64,000 nucleotides of DNA, from positions 2,061,501 to 2,125,500 of the forward strand of contig OZ038472.1 in NCBI GenBank assembly GCA_964036295.1, read 5' to 3'. A program made the position numbers and the translations under genes. Each line of letters starts with the position of its first letter. Position 1 is the stretch's first letter. Below the pieces are notes generated by a model. The model did not search any database and was not told the origin of the DNA. It worked only from the letters and a program-made list of their open reading frames with translations. This DNA is from Plumapathes pennacea. Taxonomy: Eukaryota > Cnidaria > Anthozoa > Antipatharia > Myriopathidae. Shown here piece after piece: positions 43,001-55,316 of the stretch.

Positions 43001-44491
43001 CTTCACGGTGTGTGGCATCATCAGTGTAAAGCGCCAACGCGGGAGGATGATTGGTTCAGAGCATTCTGTTATAGGCGGTTGGCCGTGGCAGATTGGACTT
43101 TATCGATCCACAGCCAATGGTAAGTCGCCTTTGTTTTTTTCTTTACTGCAAATACAAGATACGTAGCAATAAGCCACATTATGCGCTGCATAAACTGATT
43201 TTTCGCCATCAGAGTAATGCAGGCTCACTTCCCAGCCCCTACGCTATGGCAAAGCTAATCACACAAAGCTATGAAGTAATATAATATAATATAAACAAGT
43301 TCAAACTCAAGTACCGGCAATAGATTGAAAAGAAAAAGAAAAAAGAATATGGGCTTCAAGTCAGGCTTTGCGCTTGGCCTCGTTTTGAAACAGCTGAGAC
43401 AAAGGCACCTTTGTACACTGGTTATCTTTAGGAAAGCCTCATACTATATTTTTACGATATTATTTCATTGCTCTATATTCAGGAAGTGATGCGTTTCTTT
43501 GTGGCGGGGCATTAATCAGTAACAGATGGGTGGTCACCGCTGCCCACTGTTTCGTGCATCGCCAAGAGGACGGATCAATCAGAATGCAAAAATATTCACC
43601 TAAACTGTGAGTAGAAAAAAAATGCTATAATTCCATACTTTGTATCAGCTTCGGAAGACAGAATGTAAGAAGTTTGGAGCGTGTATCTCCGGAGCACTGA
43701 TTTGAAGTGTCTCAATAATGAATTGTTTGCAACTAGTTTCGAAAATTCCAGCAAATGCTTCACACTTTTTGAACTTCCAATTGGCCACTTTAGCTGAGAA
43801 TGAGCCAAATCGATAGACCTGTACAATAGTCAACACTGAATGGTTCTTTCCATTTTCTAGATACGCTATTAAAGCTGGAGATCACAACGTTTCACAAAAC
43901 GAGAGCACTGAACAGAAAGTGAAAGTAGAAAAGATAATCGTACATCCAAACTACAAAGACCAACTGTACGAGAATGACATCGCTCTACTCAAGCTGGAGT
44001 CAAGCGTGGAGCTAAACAAACATGTGCGCCTAATATGCCTTCCACGAAAGCACAAAAATGGAACCATAGAAGACATGGCAAAACCTGGAAACCCTGGCTC
44101 TGTAGCTGGATGGGGAACGACGCAAGTGCTGGGACTACGGCAAAATCCTTCAGCCGAAAACAAGATTTCACAAATGCTCCGTCATGCCTCGTTCAAAGTT
44201 CAACACAATGGCCTCTGTCACAACACCACTTCTTATTATTTTAACTCAACGGTGACTTTCTGTGCCGGAAGTGAAAATGCAGGAGTGGGAATTTGTAAGG
44301 GTGATAGTGGAGGGCCGTTCGTTATGGAAGTAACGCGGGGTGGTCGAAGGCGATGGGTCTCAGCAGGGTTAGTTAGCTGGAGTGAGGGTTGTGGGCTTGT
44401 TGGTAGGTATGATTATTATACAAGGTTGGCTCCTTACGTGGAATGGATTAATGGAATCTTGAAGAGAGCAGATCGCATAGAAAAGAGTTAA
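40052..44491 (+). CDS. Secreted CCP(4)-trypsin serine protease
   Basis: Eight exons: 40052-40124, 40574-40750, 41092-41268, 41745-41924, 42483-42668, 43000-43119, 43483-43606 and 43861-44491. They join in phase to 555 residues. A signal peptide (MAFSIAIACFVVFVALIPST) is followed by four CCP domains (about residues 25-264) and a chymotrypsin-fold domain. The zymogen site is GR280|MIGS. The catalytic residues are His326 (TAAHC), Asp385 (ENDIALL) and Ser495 (GDSGGP). A cysteine before the cleavage site (C269) and one in VRLICLP fit the usual interchain disulfide of two-chain complement/clotting proteases. Tyr at position 225 (chymotrypsin numbering), Gly189 and Asp226 are read from the alignment. 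It lacks the CUB and EGF modules of MASPs. A role in an extracellular proteolytic cascade is inferred. It sits between the inverted HGSNAT genes. Confidence 0.92.
40574..42668 (+). CDS. Four CCP exons of the protease
   Basis: 40574-40750 (VCEAPAVPPHAQ…FQCR), 41092-41268 (TTCTGSGVVRNGRKK…PKCKG), 41745-41924 (DCGPLAIPENGKK…THCRG) and 42483-42668 (CSNPGSPRGGTKTG…PSCALRGSSKG). All are phase 1-1. The first and second are the most divergent. The last adds a short basic linker leading into the protease exon. Confidence 0.88.
40963..41015. repeat. Poly-C followed by (CA)n microsatellite
   Basis: About 18 C are followed by ACACACACAC repeats in the intron before protease exon 3. Confidence 0.9.
42013..42464. 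mobile_element. piggyBac-like MITE with TTAA flanks
   Basis: TTAA at 42013-42016 is followed by AGAGACCCTCTCACCG, and …CGGTGAGAGGGTCTC is followed by TTAA at 42461-42464. The inverted ends continue inward through GTGCTTTGCGCGCC / GGCGCGCAAAGC. The TTAA site is the piggyBac target. An internal palindrome includes CGTATAATACG. It lies 18 bp upstream of protease exon 5. Confidence 0.85.
43000..44491 (+). CDS. Trypsin-like catalytic domain exons
   Basis: Exon 43000-43119 carries the activation region and WPWQIGLYRS. Exon 43483-43606 carries CGGALI…TAAHC. Exon 43861-44491 carries the rest with NDIALL, GWGTT, TFCAGSE, GDSGGPF and LVSWSEGCG. Met replaces the usual Ile/Val at position 16 after the cleavage site. 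The Cys pairs 42-58, 168-182 and 191-220 are present. The C-terminal helix PYVEWINGILKRADRIEKS ends the protein. Confidence 0.92.
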
Positions 44492-45557
44492 GCAAGTGAT
44501 TTTAAAGTGAGTTAAAAGGCGTTTATGCTTCGGCAGACAAAAATAAGATGATTTTTACCCAGCAGCCTTATTCAATAAGTTTCCAATGTGCAACAGCTCC
44601 AGTGCTTTAGGCTTTAGAATTTTCATTTGGCTGCTAAACATATTGTTTATTGATCAAATAGTCCAAGATGTAGAAGTGATATATCGCTCTTCACTCCCAA
44701 GAGTGAACAATTTCAATTTTGTCTTTTAGTTTTTCTCCAGACATTTACCATACAGTCAGGGGAAGTTGGCCTTTGATAACTTGCTCAGACGAAAGTTGAT
44801 AAACTATCAATTCTCGTCACCCCACTTATACAATTTCGTCCTAAAAGGTCAGGATAATTGAAAATTTTTGAGCGGCTTGCGGAGTGAAAGGCTTATCACG
44901 TGTTCTTATTTCTTTATTATTGAGAGTATGAGAAGCTTTACCAGTTATTTAATACTGTTCATTATGACTTATCGACGGTTGATCACGAGACAGGTGCGAG
45001 AATAGGTTTGCCTTGTAAGTTGGTGAAAATTTAGCACTAGTATCAAATCGTAAAATGTGGATCTTGAGAATAGCGAAGTCAAGAATGGAGGACTACCTGT
45101 AAAAACCTGAAAAGGTTTCCTTAGTGCCCATCTACAGGAAAACGTATTAATTGAAATGACAATCAATAAAACATTCATTCATTCATTCGCTTGAAGTTCA
45201 GTTCGCACAAATAAGTCCGGCACACTCTTACTAGTTTTGATATTGTGACCACACCATTAGCAATAAATAATGATATAATATTTTTGTTGACATAGCTTCT
45301 ATTTTCAGGTTTTCCCGATACTCAGTATAAACGCGGCGGGTACAGTATAAACATCAACAAGCGGAAAAATATATAAATCAGGCATTCTTTTCACTCTATT
45401 CGTCTATGTTTAAATCACGGCAGCCATATCGAAAAATATATATCTCTAACTTTTGATTGACATATTTCAATTGGCACAGTCGTCAATGAAAGAGATATCC
45501 GACACGACCTGACAGATTTGATATATGCAAAATTGTGCAGTGGATGCCTCTAGCACG
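44492..45557. other. 3' UTR/spacer between protease and HGSNAT copy 2
   Basis: AATAAA at 45165-45170 is a possible poly(A) signal for the protease, followed by an (ATTC)n run. A family A MITE lies at 44684-44892. No coding signal is seen. Confidence 0.5.
44684..44892. mobile_element. MITE family A, copy 6
   Basis: It begins CGCTCTTCACTCCCAAGAG and ends near GCGGAGTGAAAGGC. The interior matches copy 1. Confidence 0.75.
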
Positions 45558-48500
45558 ATGCTTTCCCGCATGGCGCTGCTGTTGAGCATTTCTCTTGGAC
45601 TGATGGGTGAGTCACCCCCAAACGGACATGTTTGAATTCAACTGCCGCAGATTAACCTCAACTGATTTAAACTCGTGTAACTTGATGGCGAGGCGACAAG
45701 CCAGGACCGTCAAATGTTGACTTGTGCCCATGCGATTTACCATTCTATCAGTCCCCGTATTTTAGCTTATTTCTCTATAGTACTAGAAACAACTCGACAA
45801 ATCATTGAAAAATAGTGCGCGAAAAAGCAAGCAATGTCGGAATCAGGCTCGTCGGAGCTTCGCGATTAATGAAATGCCCGGGATGAAATGGCAAACAGCA
45901 AGACAATATTTGATACTCGGGTAAGTTTCTAAATCAGTTAGTTATCTACCTGATGACAGCCGCAACTTGATAACTAGACGCTAGATATATGGGTCACCTT
46001 GATTTTGGTCCGGTTAGAATCGATGTTCATTGTGTTTATAGTAGAATCTTCATACGAACGTCTACCCCTTGCTTTAGGAGAATGTCACCCAGACATGCCA
46101 CGCATATTTTCCAGTCATCACTTCACCAAGGAAACAACAGGCGTTTGGGAATATATATCAACCTTTTAAGATCGCTTTCATCCTGTTAAACAACCTGAAA
46201 AAACTTTGACTTTACGGATATTTCGCCAATTCAGCCATTAAAAAATGAAACAGCTGATAGCATTACAGTTTATCTGGGTAAGGCCTGTTGACTAATAAAG
46301 TGACCACACTTTACCTTTAGATTATATGGGCAAACCTTCAAACACCTCTAGAAAGTCAAATAGCGCGAAAAGGGCAAAATGATTTGCGATGATCGAATAT
46401 TTTTTAGGGTACTGTGAAACTGTTAGAATTTTATTTCCTGTAATCAGAAAATGCCTGCGCAAACGAGTGCAAAGGTGAAGAGAAGTTTACGGGAAAGCTT
46501 AAGATGGACACGGCATCCTTAAATATCACGAGTGCACTGTCCGAACCCGTCTCAGTGTTTGGTATTCAGACTAATTGCTACCAGGTTAGTGGGCTCAACT
46601 GCATTGTGTATATAATTTTCTTAGACACATCAGCGTGTATGTGAATATCTTATAGGCACAGGCAAATAATCTCTTAGTAAATAATGTGAAAAATATAGTT
46701 TTACGTTGCTAAGGGAAAACAAGAAAACAAAAATCACGGTATTTGCGAAGCGTTGCCCAACGAAGGGCTCGAAATGTCAGCTCAAACTATTCAAGGCGTT
46801 AACCATTTCACTCCCAGCAGTCATGCAACTATCAACTTTAAATTTCTTCTTCAGTTTCTCACCAGAAATATATCATACACTAAGGAGAACTTAGGTTTTG
46901 ATATACCTTGCTCAGATGAAAACTGATTAATATACCAATTCTCACTACATCATCCATACATTTTCTTCTTGGGAGAACTTGCATTTTGAGCTTGGGAGTG
47001 AAATATTTAAACATGTCTAAATCGACTGGTTAGACTAGCACATGGCGCTGTTGTTTTCATCATCTGCACTTGATATTGCTGCTCGCTAGTAAACGTAAAA
47101 ATATTGATCCGTTTTCATCTAGTGCCCACTTCAGCTTCTAAGTCCAAATGTGACTGAAAGTGTCCACGCAATTGTTCATACTCGTCACCCTTTCCTGCTG
47201 GTCGTTCGTCATGCTGGGTCGAGCAAAGAGATTTGTAGGTACGTTGTGTGACTCAGATTTGTAGTTTAGTTTAGATAGTGATGCACATTGCTAACTTCGT
47301 ACTCGATCATAGCTATATCGCTTTTCTGGTGATATTGAGGGGCGATTGGTACCACTTTGACAATTGATATTGCTATAATGCTGCTTTTGCCACTACTGCA
47401 ACAGTTATGAAGCAACTAAAGCAGTTGCAAGTCCGGACTGAAGACCGCAGTTCACGAAGGTCGCGGGCTTGATTGCCGTTGAAGCCCGCATTTTTATTCC
47501 TGGAAATTTATTCCTACTACAACACTGTCTACTGTCTACTGCTGTAGAATTTATTGTGCTGCAGCTGCCTGCTGTTGCTACTGATGAATTATTAACTACT
47601 CCATTAAATACAAACATCACACAGTTGCTGTTGTGTTGTAACTTTGCAGACTGAAGTATTTGTTTGGGGAGTACGGATGGTACGTGTACAATGTCAAGCC
47701 TAAGGGTAACGGTGGTTCATGCACGCTGAAAATAATCAAGGATCCTGTTAATTCTTACTTACGTAAGTACACCATTCTGTTCTGGTCACACTGTACATTG
47801 TACGGGTTCGCTTTGACCAGCTCTCTATTTACAGTGCCCCTACTTTCGTCATCTGTCCGCGTTAATATTTGCATCTCAAAAGTATAGTTTACTATGGTTC
47901 TCTATCTAAATTAAGCCCCCCAGTCGCATTTGTGACTATTCAAGAAATATATAACGCGTTCCTGTGTAATATAGGCTCATCTAAACACGCGGGAAGTTGG
48001 GAAAACACGAGAGTAGCGTTAGGAAACCACGAGGCTGCCTCATGTATCACGTCAGCGTGTAATATATGCTCTCATCTTACACGGTTATTTAGCCAATCCG
48101 AAAGCGCGTAGTATCATAGTTATTTATAAAGGACAATAATCAGTGGACTTACACAACTGCATTACTTCTCAAGGTTTAGATCAAGGAGTTTGAAAGAAGT
48201 TGTCGAGGCAGAATCTGGCGCGTTTGCCTTTGGTAGTGGAAGTCAAAACAATGTTTTTATTGTGATTTTTCTATTAAATTTAAACTCATTAAATTAGGAT
48301 TTATCAGTGCCTTTTTTGTTACTTCATGTAAGTGATCATTTTTTTTGTGATTTTTTTTCCAGCAATCCTGGTGGCTTTTGTGCTGCTGCTCGCATGCGTC
48401 CTGATCTGGACTTTGTACTCGAAGTTTGGACAGTAAGACGCCATTAGCCTGGTTAAGCGATTATAGACTTTAGAAATATATAACGCGTCACCGTGTAATA

Positions 48501-51500
48501 TAGCCTCATCTAAACACGCGGGAAGTTGGGAGAACACGAGAGTAGCGTAAGCCGAGTGATTTCCGGCGCTACTCGAGTGTTCTCCCAACTTCCCAAGTGT
48601 TTAGATGAGGCTATATTACGCGGGAACACGTTATATATTTCTTTTATAAAATAATTAGCCAAGTAAAAAACATCGTGTATTGCGTCAGCGTGTAATATAC
48701 TCTCGTCTAACACGGTTATTTAGCCAATCAGGGCGCGCGTAGTATCATAGTTATTTTATAAACATATATAATTGACACAACATTAGCGCACTTACTCTTT
48801 AATAATACACTTTTATACATATACTTCATAGTTACTATCTGAAACTGCATGATGATCAACTTCGTTTTTTTGTTGCTTTGTCGAAAATCTCAACGCAGTA
48901 CAGTAGAACACCGTTGTTTCGAACTCGGTTATCTCGAACTCCCCGCGCGCTATCTCGAACAGAATTTGATTTCCCTTGGAAATGAACTTGGTAGAAATTC
49001 CTTGGTAGAACCCCGCTATCTTAGCGGGTCAACTGAAACAGCACATTTAAAACAACGCTCTCTTATTTCTGTGTTTCAGCAAAGTTAAAAAGCTGTGCCG
49101 CCGCAGTGATTCGGAAGACATACCAGGGGTAAGAGACATCTGCGTTTAGCAATTAATTTCAATGAAACTCTTAAGGCAGGACATCCTAAGAATGTCGTAA
49201 ACTGACCTAGTCACCGTCCATTCCCTTGTGTGGAACGTTGTAAGCCCCTCCCCTCCCCCCCCCCCCCCCCCCCCCCCCCCCCCTTCCCTCCCCACAAGCA
49301 GCCGCACTGTCTAGCTCACGAGAAGAGGAATTGACCATGCATTTAAAGTTAATAACCTAACACTAACAAATCAATATTTCTTTATTGCGGGTTACTCTAT
49401 GTAGAGTGCTACATTCACGGGATATCACAATCATGCGTAGTTGGCGAAGCGCAGATTTTCTGGCGGACCACCAGACGATAAAACTTGGCAGGCTAATTCT
49501 ATGGCTCACGCAATAATGTAGAGACAAAACCAAGCTCAGCAGAGAGATTTACCTGACAGACACTCGTTTACGTGGGGAGTAAAAAGTGCTATTTCCTAGT
49601 GCGCGTGATTTTTGAGTGGCATGGCTTAGTGTTCTTTGGTACGCTTAATTTTGATACTGACGTGTCGTAATTAATAGGTGCCCCCTGAAGACAAAGCGGA
49701 AAATATCAATGAAATGGTACGTCAGTTAAATAAATAAGTAAAGGTAATTCAGAATATGCAGAATATTTAGTATATATATATAGTATACTATAGTATATAT
49801 ATAAAGTACAGAACAAATATTAACAGAACTTAAAGTACTACTGAAACAAAAACTGACAACTGACAACTGTCATTGCAGGGTCTTTACTTCAGGTTTTTGA
49901 CTTACTTATTTTGGGTCCGTTACTTCCATAGAAAGATATCAGTAAAGCAGAAAATCCTGTTGAATCTGCACAGGTTAGTGATATACTCTACACTCAGTAC
50001 AACAAAAGTGGCATTCCATCTGCACAGTCACCAGCGAATAAGTCGGATTGCAGAAATCTAGGCTCTTTTTTTCCCATTTCCTCTATTATTATTTAATGGG
50101 CGCGTTTTTTTATTTGCCCCTCAACTGTTCCGACTAGGTCGAACAGGAACGGCCAATAGTGCGAAAGAGGCTCAAATCTCTGGACACCTTTCGTGGGTAA
50201 GTTATCATCATCATATTAAATATTAAAAACAGAGCACTCGTGTGGGTCTAATGAAGGAAATGCTGGTACTTGTAAGAGCTAGATTGTGACTAGCAGCTAC
50301 AACGCTCAAACCGTCAACTACAACACGTCTACGACGTTTTTAGCCTGCGTACACGGTCCCGTCTCGCCGGGCGCTTACTGAATGCGAGAAGGGACTATTA
50401 GTTGCAGCCCAACAGCGTCAACCTCTAAAACATATTAATCTAACCTCATAACTTGATGTACTTCAAAATAATGCAAAGTGAGGGCAACAGACTGGGTCTT
50501 TCTTGTTTGTTCTCATACGTACAATATATTATTTATCATTGGCTGTACGTACATGTACAGTAACGCATATTTCGTGTTAAACTATCTGTTCTTTCTTTCT
50601 CTTCTCCTGACGTCGTAGTATTGCAATCATCCTGATGATCTTCGTCAACTTTGGTGGTGGAGGTTATTACTTTTTTGAACACGCAGTGTGGAATGGTAAG
50701 CAGAAAGTCGCAATTCAAAGTTAAACTAACAAAACAAATCTATGAAGATCAAGCATGCCACCTCTGTTTGTAACTTGAAAAAGATAATATCGGTGCGAAG
50801 TGACGCTGTAGTATTTGACCAGGGCGTTAGACTTTTTTTTTTTTTTAATTATCTATGGCATATTTTATGATGTCTGTGTGCACATATGCCCTCCGTTTGT
50901 GAACATTATTTTTACTTTTTTTTTTTTTTTTTTTTTTTTTCAGGCTTGTTAGTAGCCGATCTGGTCTTCCCATGGTGAGTAAAATAACAGAATTCCGCCT
51001 GTTCTCCGAGATACAACTCCCCGGATCTATACAGTAGACAAATTTACAAACTAGCTTTTCCTTTGATAGTCAGTTTTAGATAGTCAGTCCACCAGACACA
51101 TTGTGGTACAGATTTATATGGGTTATTGATATTGACGCTTTTAATGTTTGTTTTTTTTTATCAGGTTCATCTGGATTATGGGTCTATCTATAACTCTGTC
51201 CTTTCGTTCTCTTAAACGCCGTCAACTAAGTAAAACTAGAGTCTTCCTCAAGATCGTGAAGAGGAGTCTTATCCTGTTCGGCTTGGGACTTTTTACGAGC
51301 AACTGTGAGTTCACTCTTTGCTTATTTCGGACCCAAAGTATCCAGATTCACTAAAATGACACCAAATTCACAAGAACTTAGAGTAAACGCTTTCAATAAA
51401 TTCGCTCATTCCAAGTGTAAACGGGGTCTTAATCGAATACCCAAACATGCATATAGATTCTACAAATATCGTTTCAATCCTTTTTCCTTCTCATAGACGG

Positions 51501-54319
51501 TACACTGAAGTTCTACCGAATACCTGGTGTTCTGCAGAGGTTTGGTATTTGTTACTTCGTTGTGGCCTTGATGCAGCTTTACCTGAGCCCAGGCTTAAAG
51601 GATGAAGGGCAGGTTCGTTTAGCAACGGCGGCATGTAGTATGTCAAAGTTTCCTTCAAATTGCATTAGATATAAAAAAATATGTTTCTCATATTTGATAG
51701 GCAGCACTATTCACACGTAATCTGAACATCGTTGGGACATACAAATAATCGTTGACTATATATTACAGGGAAGATGGTGGCATCCTCTGCGTGACGTATT
51801 GTCGCTATGGAAACAATGGCTTCTAATGCTACTTGTCACAGTCATTTTTCTTGTGGTTACCTTTGCCGCCAAAGTACCCGGATGTCCCAGGTTTGTTCTG
51901 AATTGTTACTGTCAATCAATTTTATGTAGAATATCTCTTGAACAGTTTAAGTATGAAAATTTATTTGATTTCCATAAATTTAGACATGGACAGCTAACCG
52001 CCTACTGTATAGCTCAAGTGTTTTCCTAGCGATGTTATCTTTTTGTAGTTGTAAACACATAACTAGGCCAGCTTTTAAAAAGGTCTAACAAACAAATAGG
52101 ACCATCAAAATGTCAAGACAGATTTCCCAGTAATGCTACCCTGCTTGACGTTTTGTAACTCATTTGTTGTCTGATATTTGGGCATTCAGTCATTTCAGGA
52201 AACCGACTAAGATGTATATATGCGTTCATTTTATTCTCCACTTGGCAACTCCAGGGGTTATGTTGGCCCAGGAGGACTGGGGGAGGGTTATCCTGACGCA
52301 TTTAACTGCACTGGAGGTGTGGCTGGTTACATCGACCGCGAATTTCTAGGAAATCACATCTACCGCTGGCCAACTGCGCAGGTGACACAGTTAATAACAA
52401 AAGTCTCACTATATCATTCAAGGAAATGCCGTATGGGTCCTCAAGGCTTGTAGTTAGATTCAACTTCTTGTTTTGTTGGTGATAAGATGACGTTACATTC
52501 ACTATATCTTACATCAGATCATTACTATATTGGATAATAACAACACTTTAACATTTCAAGAACTGTGACTCTGGGTCGAGAAAAAAAATGTCACTGTTGT
52601 CTTTCTTTTTCATAGCAACTTTACAAAACAACTCTGCCCTACGATCCCGAGGGATGCCTTGGAACCTTGACTTCCATTGTGCTAGTTTTCTTTGGAGTAC
52701 AGGTAAATAAATGCTGCTGTGCTGTTGAAAGAATTTTGTTCGTTCACTTTGTCATTTGGGGTGTTATCAGTTTATGCATGCAGGCACTCCCCGTTTACAC
52801 TTGAAAACTATTTCGGATACAAATTATTTGAATACAAAGTTCCTACTTTTATTTTGGATTCATTTTCTCACCGGATTCACAAAAACTAAAGTGTAGACGC
52901 TTTCACAAATCCGGAAACAAATGCCTCGAATCCGGATAAACTCGGTCTAGTGTAAACAAAGTCTTGTTGCATTTTTCATCAAAATCCTTGTTATCAATAC
53001 CCCTCTTTCCTTTTACATTGAATGTCAGTCCTTGCCCTCCTCCTTGTCAACATTTTACTCGCTAACTCTCTACCTTGCAGGCGGGTCATATCTTGTCCAC
53101 TTACCAAGAACACAAGCCACGCATGCTGCGATGGACCATTTGGGGTGTTGTTATGGTAAGGGTCTGTATCTCTCTCGGCTATGTGCACTTAACTCTGTGC
53201 ATGTCACAAAAATAAATCAAACAATCAAACAATTAAAAATACATTAAAAATAGCAACAACAACAACAGCAACAAAAACCCCTCTGTGCATGTCTCTATCT
53301 CCCTGATTTCCAAATTGAGCTTGATGTGAGTATATATAGCAGTCCTGATATCGTCTATTTGATCCACAATATGCAATGGAATTTACAAACAGCTGTATGA
53401 ACATTGAAGTGGCATTCAGATCGATGAATAGGGTCATCTATAAAGTCTCTTATACCCCCTTATATTTTTCCAAGGGATGTGTTGCAATTGGACTATGTGG
53501 TGGAACAACAAACGAAGGGGCCATTCCTATCAACAAAAATTTGTGGTACGTATAAGTCACGTGCGCGTTTATTCACTTTTTTAACAGAACATTTTGTGAC
53601 CATGTCACTAAGTGTTCTGTTGCTCGGTAATTTGATGAACACCAAGATACGAATCAGTCAGATACTCCCACCTGTTTTGCGATATGTCACCAGTTAGTTT
53701 GAGGTTCTAGAAGTTAAACGAGGGTTGAATTGGACTTAAATGAGGGTTGACTTGAATTAAGTCTTGGGCATTCCTTCTTCATTCTCATACGTTTGTTTCA
53801 GGTCGTTGTCGTTTATTCTGGCCACTGGTTCGACGTCATTTCTGCTGCTGGTCATTTGTTACTTTTTAACTGACGTCAAGGGTTGGTGGACTGGAGCTCC
53901 ATTTTTTTATCCAGGTAAATTTTCTCAAGCATTAAAATCGGTCAACCTTATTCAACCAATCAAAGATCAGTTCGACTAAGCAATCAGCCTCGACGCATGC
54001 GCAAGGATAAAAATAGGTCGACCTTCTTCGTGTGCTTACGTATTTGAAGTCATGTCCTTCACGATACCGGTGTGGACGCTCTAATGAGAGCATCACACTT
54101 TATTTTATTTACTACATCCCTATGATTAATTTTACAGGTATGAACTCCATCTTGGTATACGTGGGCCATGGCATTTTGCAGCGTCACTTCCCATTCAGCT
54201 GGGACATGGACCCCTATGCCAAACACGCAGAAAAACTGGCCATGAGCGTTATCGGCGCCGCTCTCTGGCTCCTTATCTCTTATTTCCTCTTCTGCAAGAA
54301 GATTTTTTTAAAAGTGTAG
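45558..54319 (+). CDS. HGSNAT: Heparan-alpha-glucosaminide N-acetyltransferase-like, copy 2
   Basis: Twenty exons: 45558-45606, 46448-46584, 47123-47238, 47650-47762, 48363-48432, 49080-49128, 49678-49716, 49932-49973, 50138-50196, 50619-50695, 50944-50974, 51165-51304, 51497-51612, 51769-51890, 52255-52381, 52616-52702, 53081-53155, 53475-53545, 53802-53914 and 54138-54319. They join in phase to about 604 residues. It has a signal-like N-terminus ([16 protein letters not shown]), a luminal N-domain, a first membrane span ([15 protein letters not shown]), [18 protein letters not shown] with the catalytic-type His about 246, [71 protein letters not shown] and the C-terminal CKKIFLKV. From the 50138 exon onward all but two exons (51769, 52255) have the same lengths or phases as copy 1. 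Sequence divergence points to an old duplication. The start at 45558 was chosen because the upstream ATG (45544) is out of frame. Confidence 0.93.
46800..47009. mobile_element. MITE family A, copy 7
   Basis: It begins TTAACCATTTCACTCCCAG and ends GAGCTTGGGAGTGAAAT. It lies in HGSNAT copy 2, intron 2. Confidence 0.75.
47938..48125. repeat. Copy of the foldback repeat family at 48472
   Basis: It contains AAATATATAACGCGTTCC, CTCATCTAAACACGCGGGAA and CACGGTTATTTAGCCAATC, all repeated at 48472-48750. Confidence 0.7.
48472..48642. repeat. ~170-bp near-perfect palindrome
   Basis: AGAAATATATAACGCG… pairs with …CGTTATATATTTCT. Inner arms include CTCATCTAAACACGCGGGAA and its complement. It is intronic in HGSNAT copy 2. 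The 48650-48750 segment continues with GTCAGCGTGTAATATA, matching 48050-48125. Confidence 0.8.
48898..49034. mobile_element. pogo-like MITE, second TATCTCGAAC copy
   Basis: It shares CTCGGTTATCTCGAACTCCC and TTGGTAGAACCCCGCTATCT with the element at 17871-18047. The ends are less complete. It lies about 45 bp upstream of the 49080 exon. Confidence 0.65.
49246..49285. repeat. Long poly-C run
   Basis: CCCCTCCCCTCCC is followed by about 30 C. It is intronic. Confidence 0.9.
52789..52962. mobile_element. MITE with CCGTTTACAC / GTGTAAAC ends
   Basis: It begins CCCGTTTACACTTG and ends GTCTAGTGTAAACAAAG. Internal repeats include CGGATACAAA and ATCCGGA. It is related in style to the element at 6797-7145. 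A shorter relative lies near 51350-51435. Confidence 0.6.
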
Positions 54320-55316
54320 ATAAAATTTCAAGTCGGAGATTACTTATAAAACAACTTAGGTTAGTGCATACAATGAACTATTCATCGTTCAACTTCATTA
54401 ACAGCATCTGCATTGTCTTAAACCTGAGTGTGTTTCCACACTTAGTTAATATATGGACTGGTCTACAAATTTACTGCAGTGGAAACTGCCGGTCACTGAG
54501 TTAAATACCTTACCAAACAAACATCAAGGCTGTGTAGCGTTGTGCCTGCAGTTTGATTTTGTAGTATTGCGCTGCAAAACAAGTCATTTTTATTCGAAAA
54601 TAGGTCGAAAAAACCGTTTCGATTTTTGCTTTAGAATAACTCATTTTTAGAGTTTCCTATTGCGCTTCATTCCATATCGGTAAGGCATTGTTGCTAAGAC
54701 ATCTTAGTCTGCCATTTTAAAATAAAGTACGACATCGGTGTAATGGCAGCTTCTTTTGTGTCTCATTGTTTCTGCTGACGGAGAAAAGAAACTGTCAGTC
54801 GATGCGACAGACAGATTATAAAGATACTGAGACGAGACCATACAGTTTATTTGGCACACTATCATGGTTCAGAATTTAGGGAAATTTAATCACTACTTAA
54901 CTCTGACTGTCCATATTTCTGGCATAGCACAATAAGAGTTTTGCCCGGGCATGCTGCAACGGTCTCTGGAGTTGATATCGACTTGGACAATGCATCATCG
55001 TATGGGGGATGGGGATATGCCATGCAAAGGTTGTGCTAAGTTCCCAAAGTCTGGCTGTTTCACTCATTATGCCGCAACACGCACTAAATACACTGTCTTA
55101 GCAAGGGTACGAAACAGTAGTACCTTTGTAAGTTTATCCTGCTGTTGATTGAATCGTAAACCCATCTCAGTACAGGTCAAGCGCCAGAGCCCACAGCTGT
55201 CAGTCAACGCACAACATGATAGGCCGCATGTCGTGCGATGCAATCGTGAACTTTATCGCTCCAAATCAGATTTCCGCCGGTGTTCATTGCGTAGTACGTG
55301 TCAGAACCGATCCAGC
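54320..55316. other. 3' UTR and spacer before the last CCP gene
   Basis: AATAAA at 54721-54726 is a probable poly(A) signal, about 400 bp after the HGSNAT stop. From about 54950 to 55316 lies the presumed promoter and 5' UTR of the next gene. No coding exon is recognised. Confidence 0.5.
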
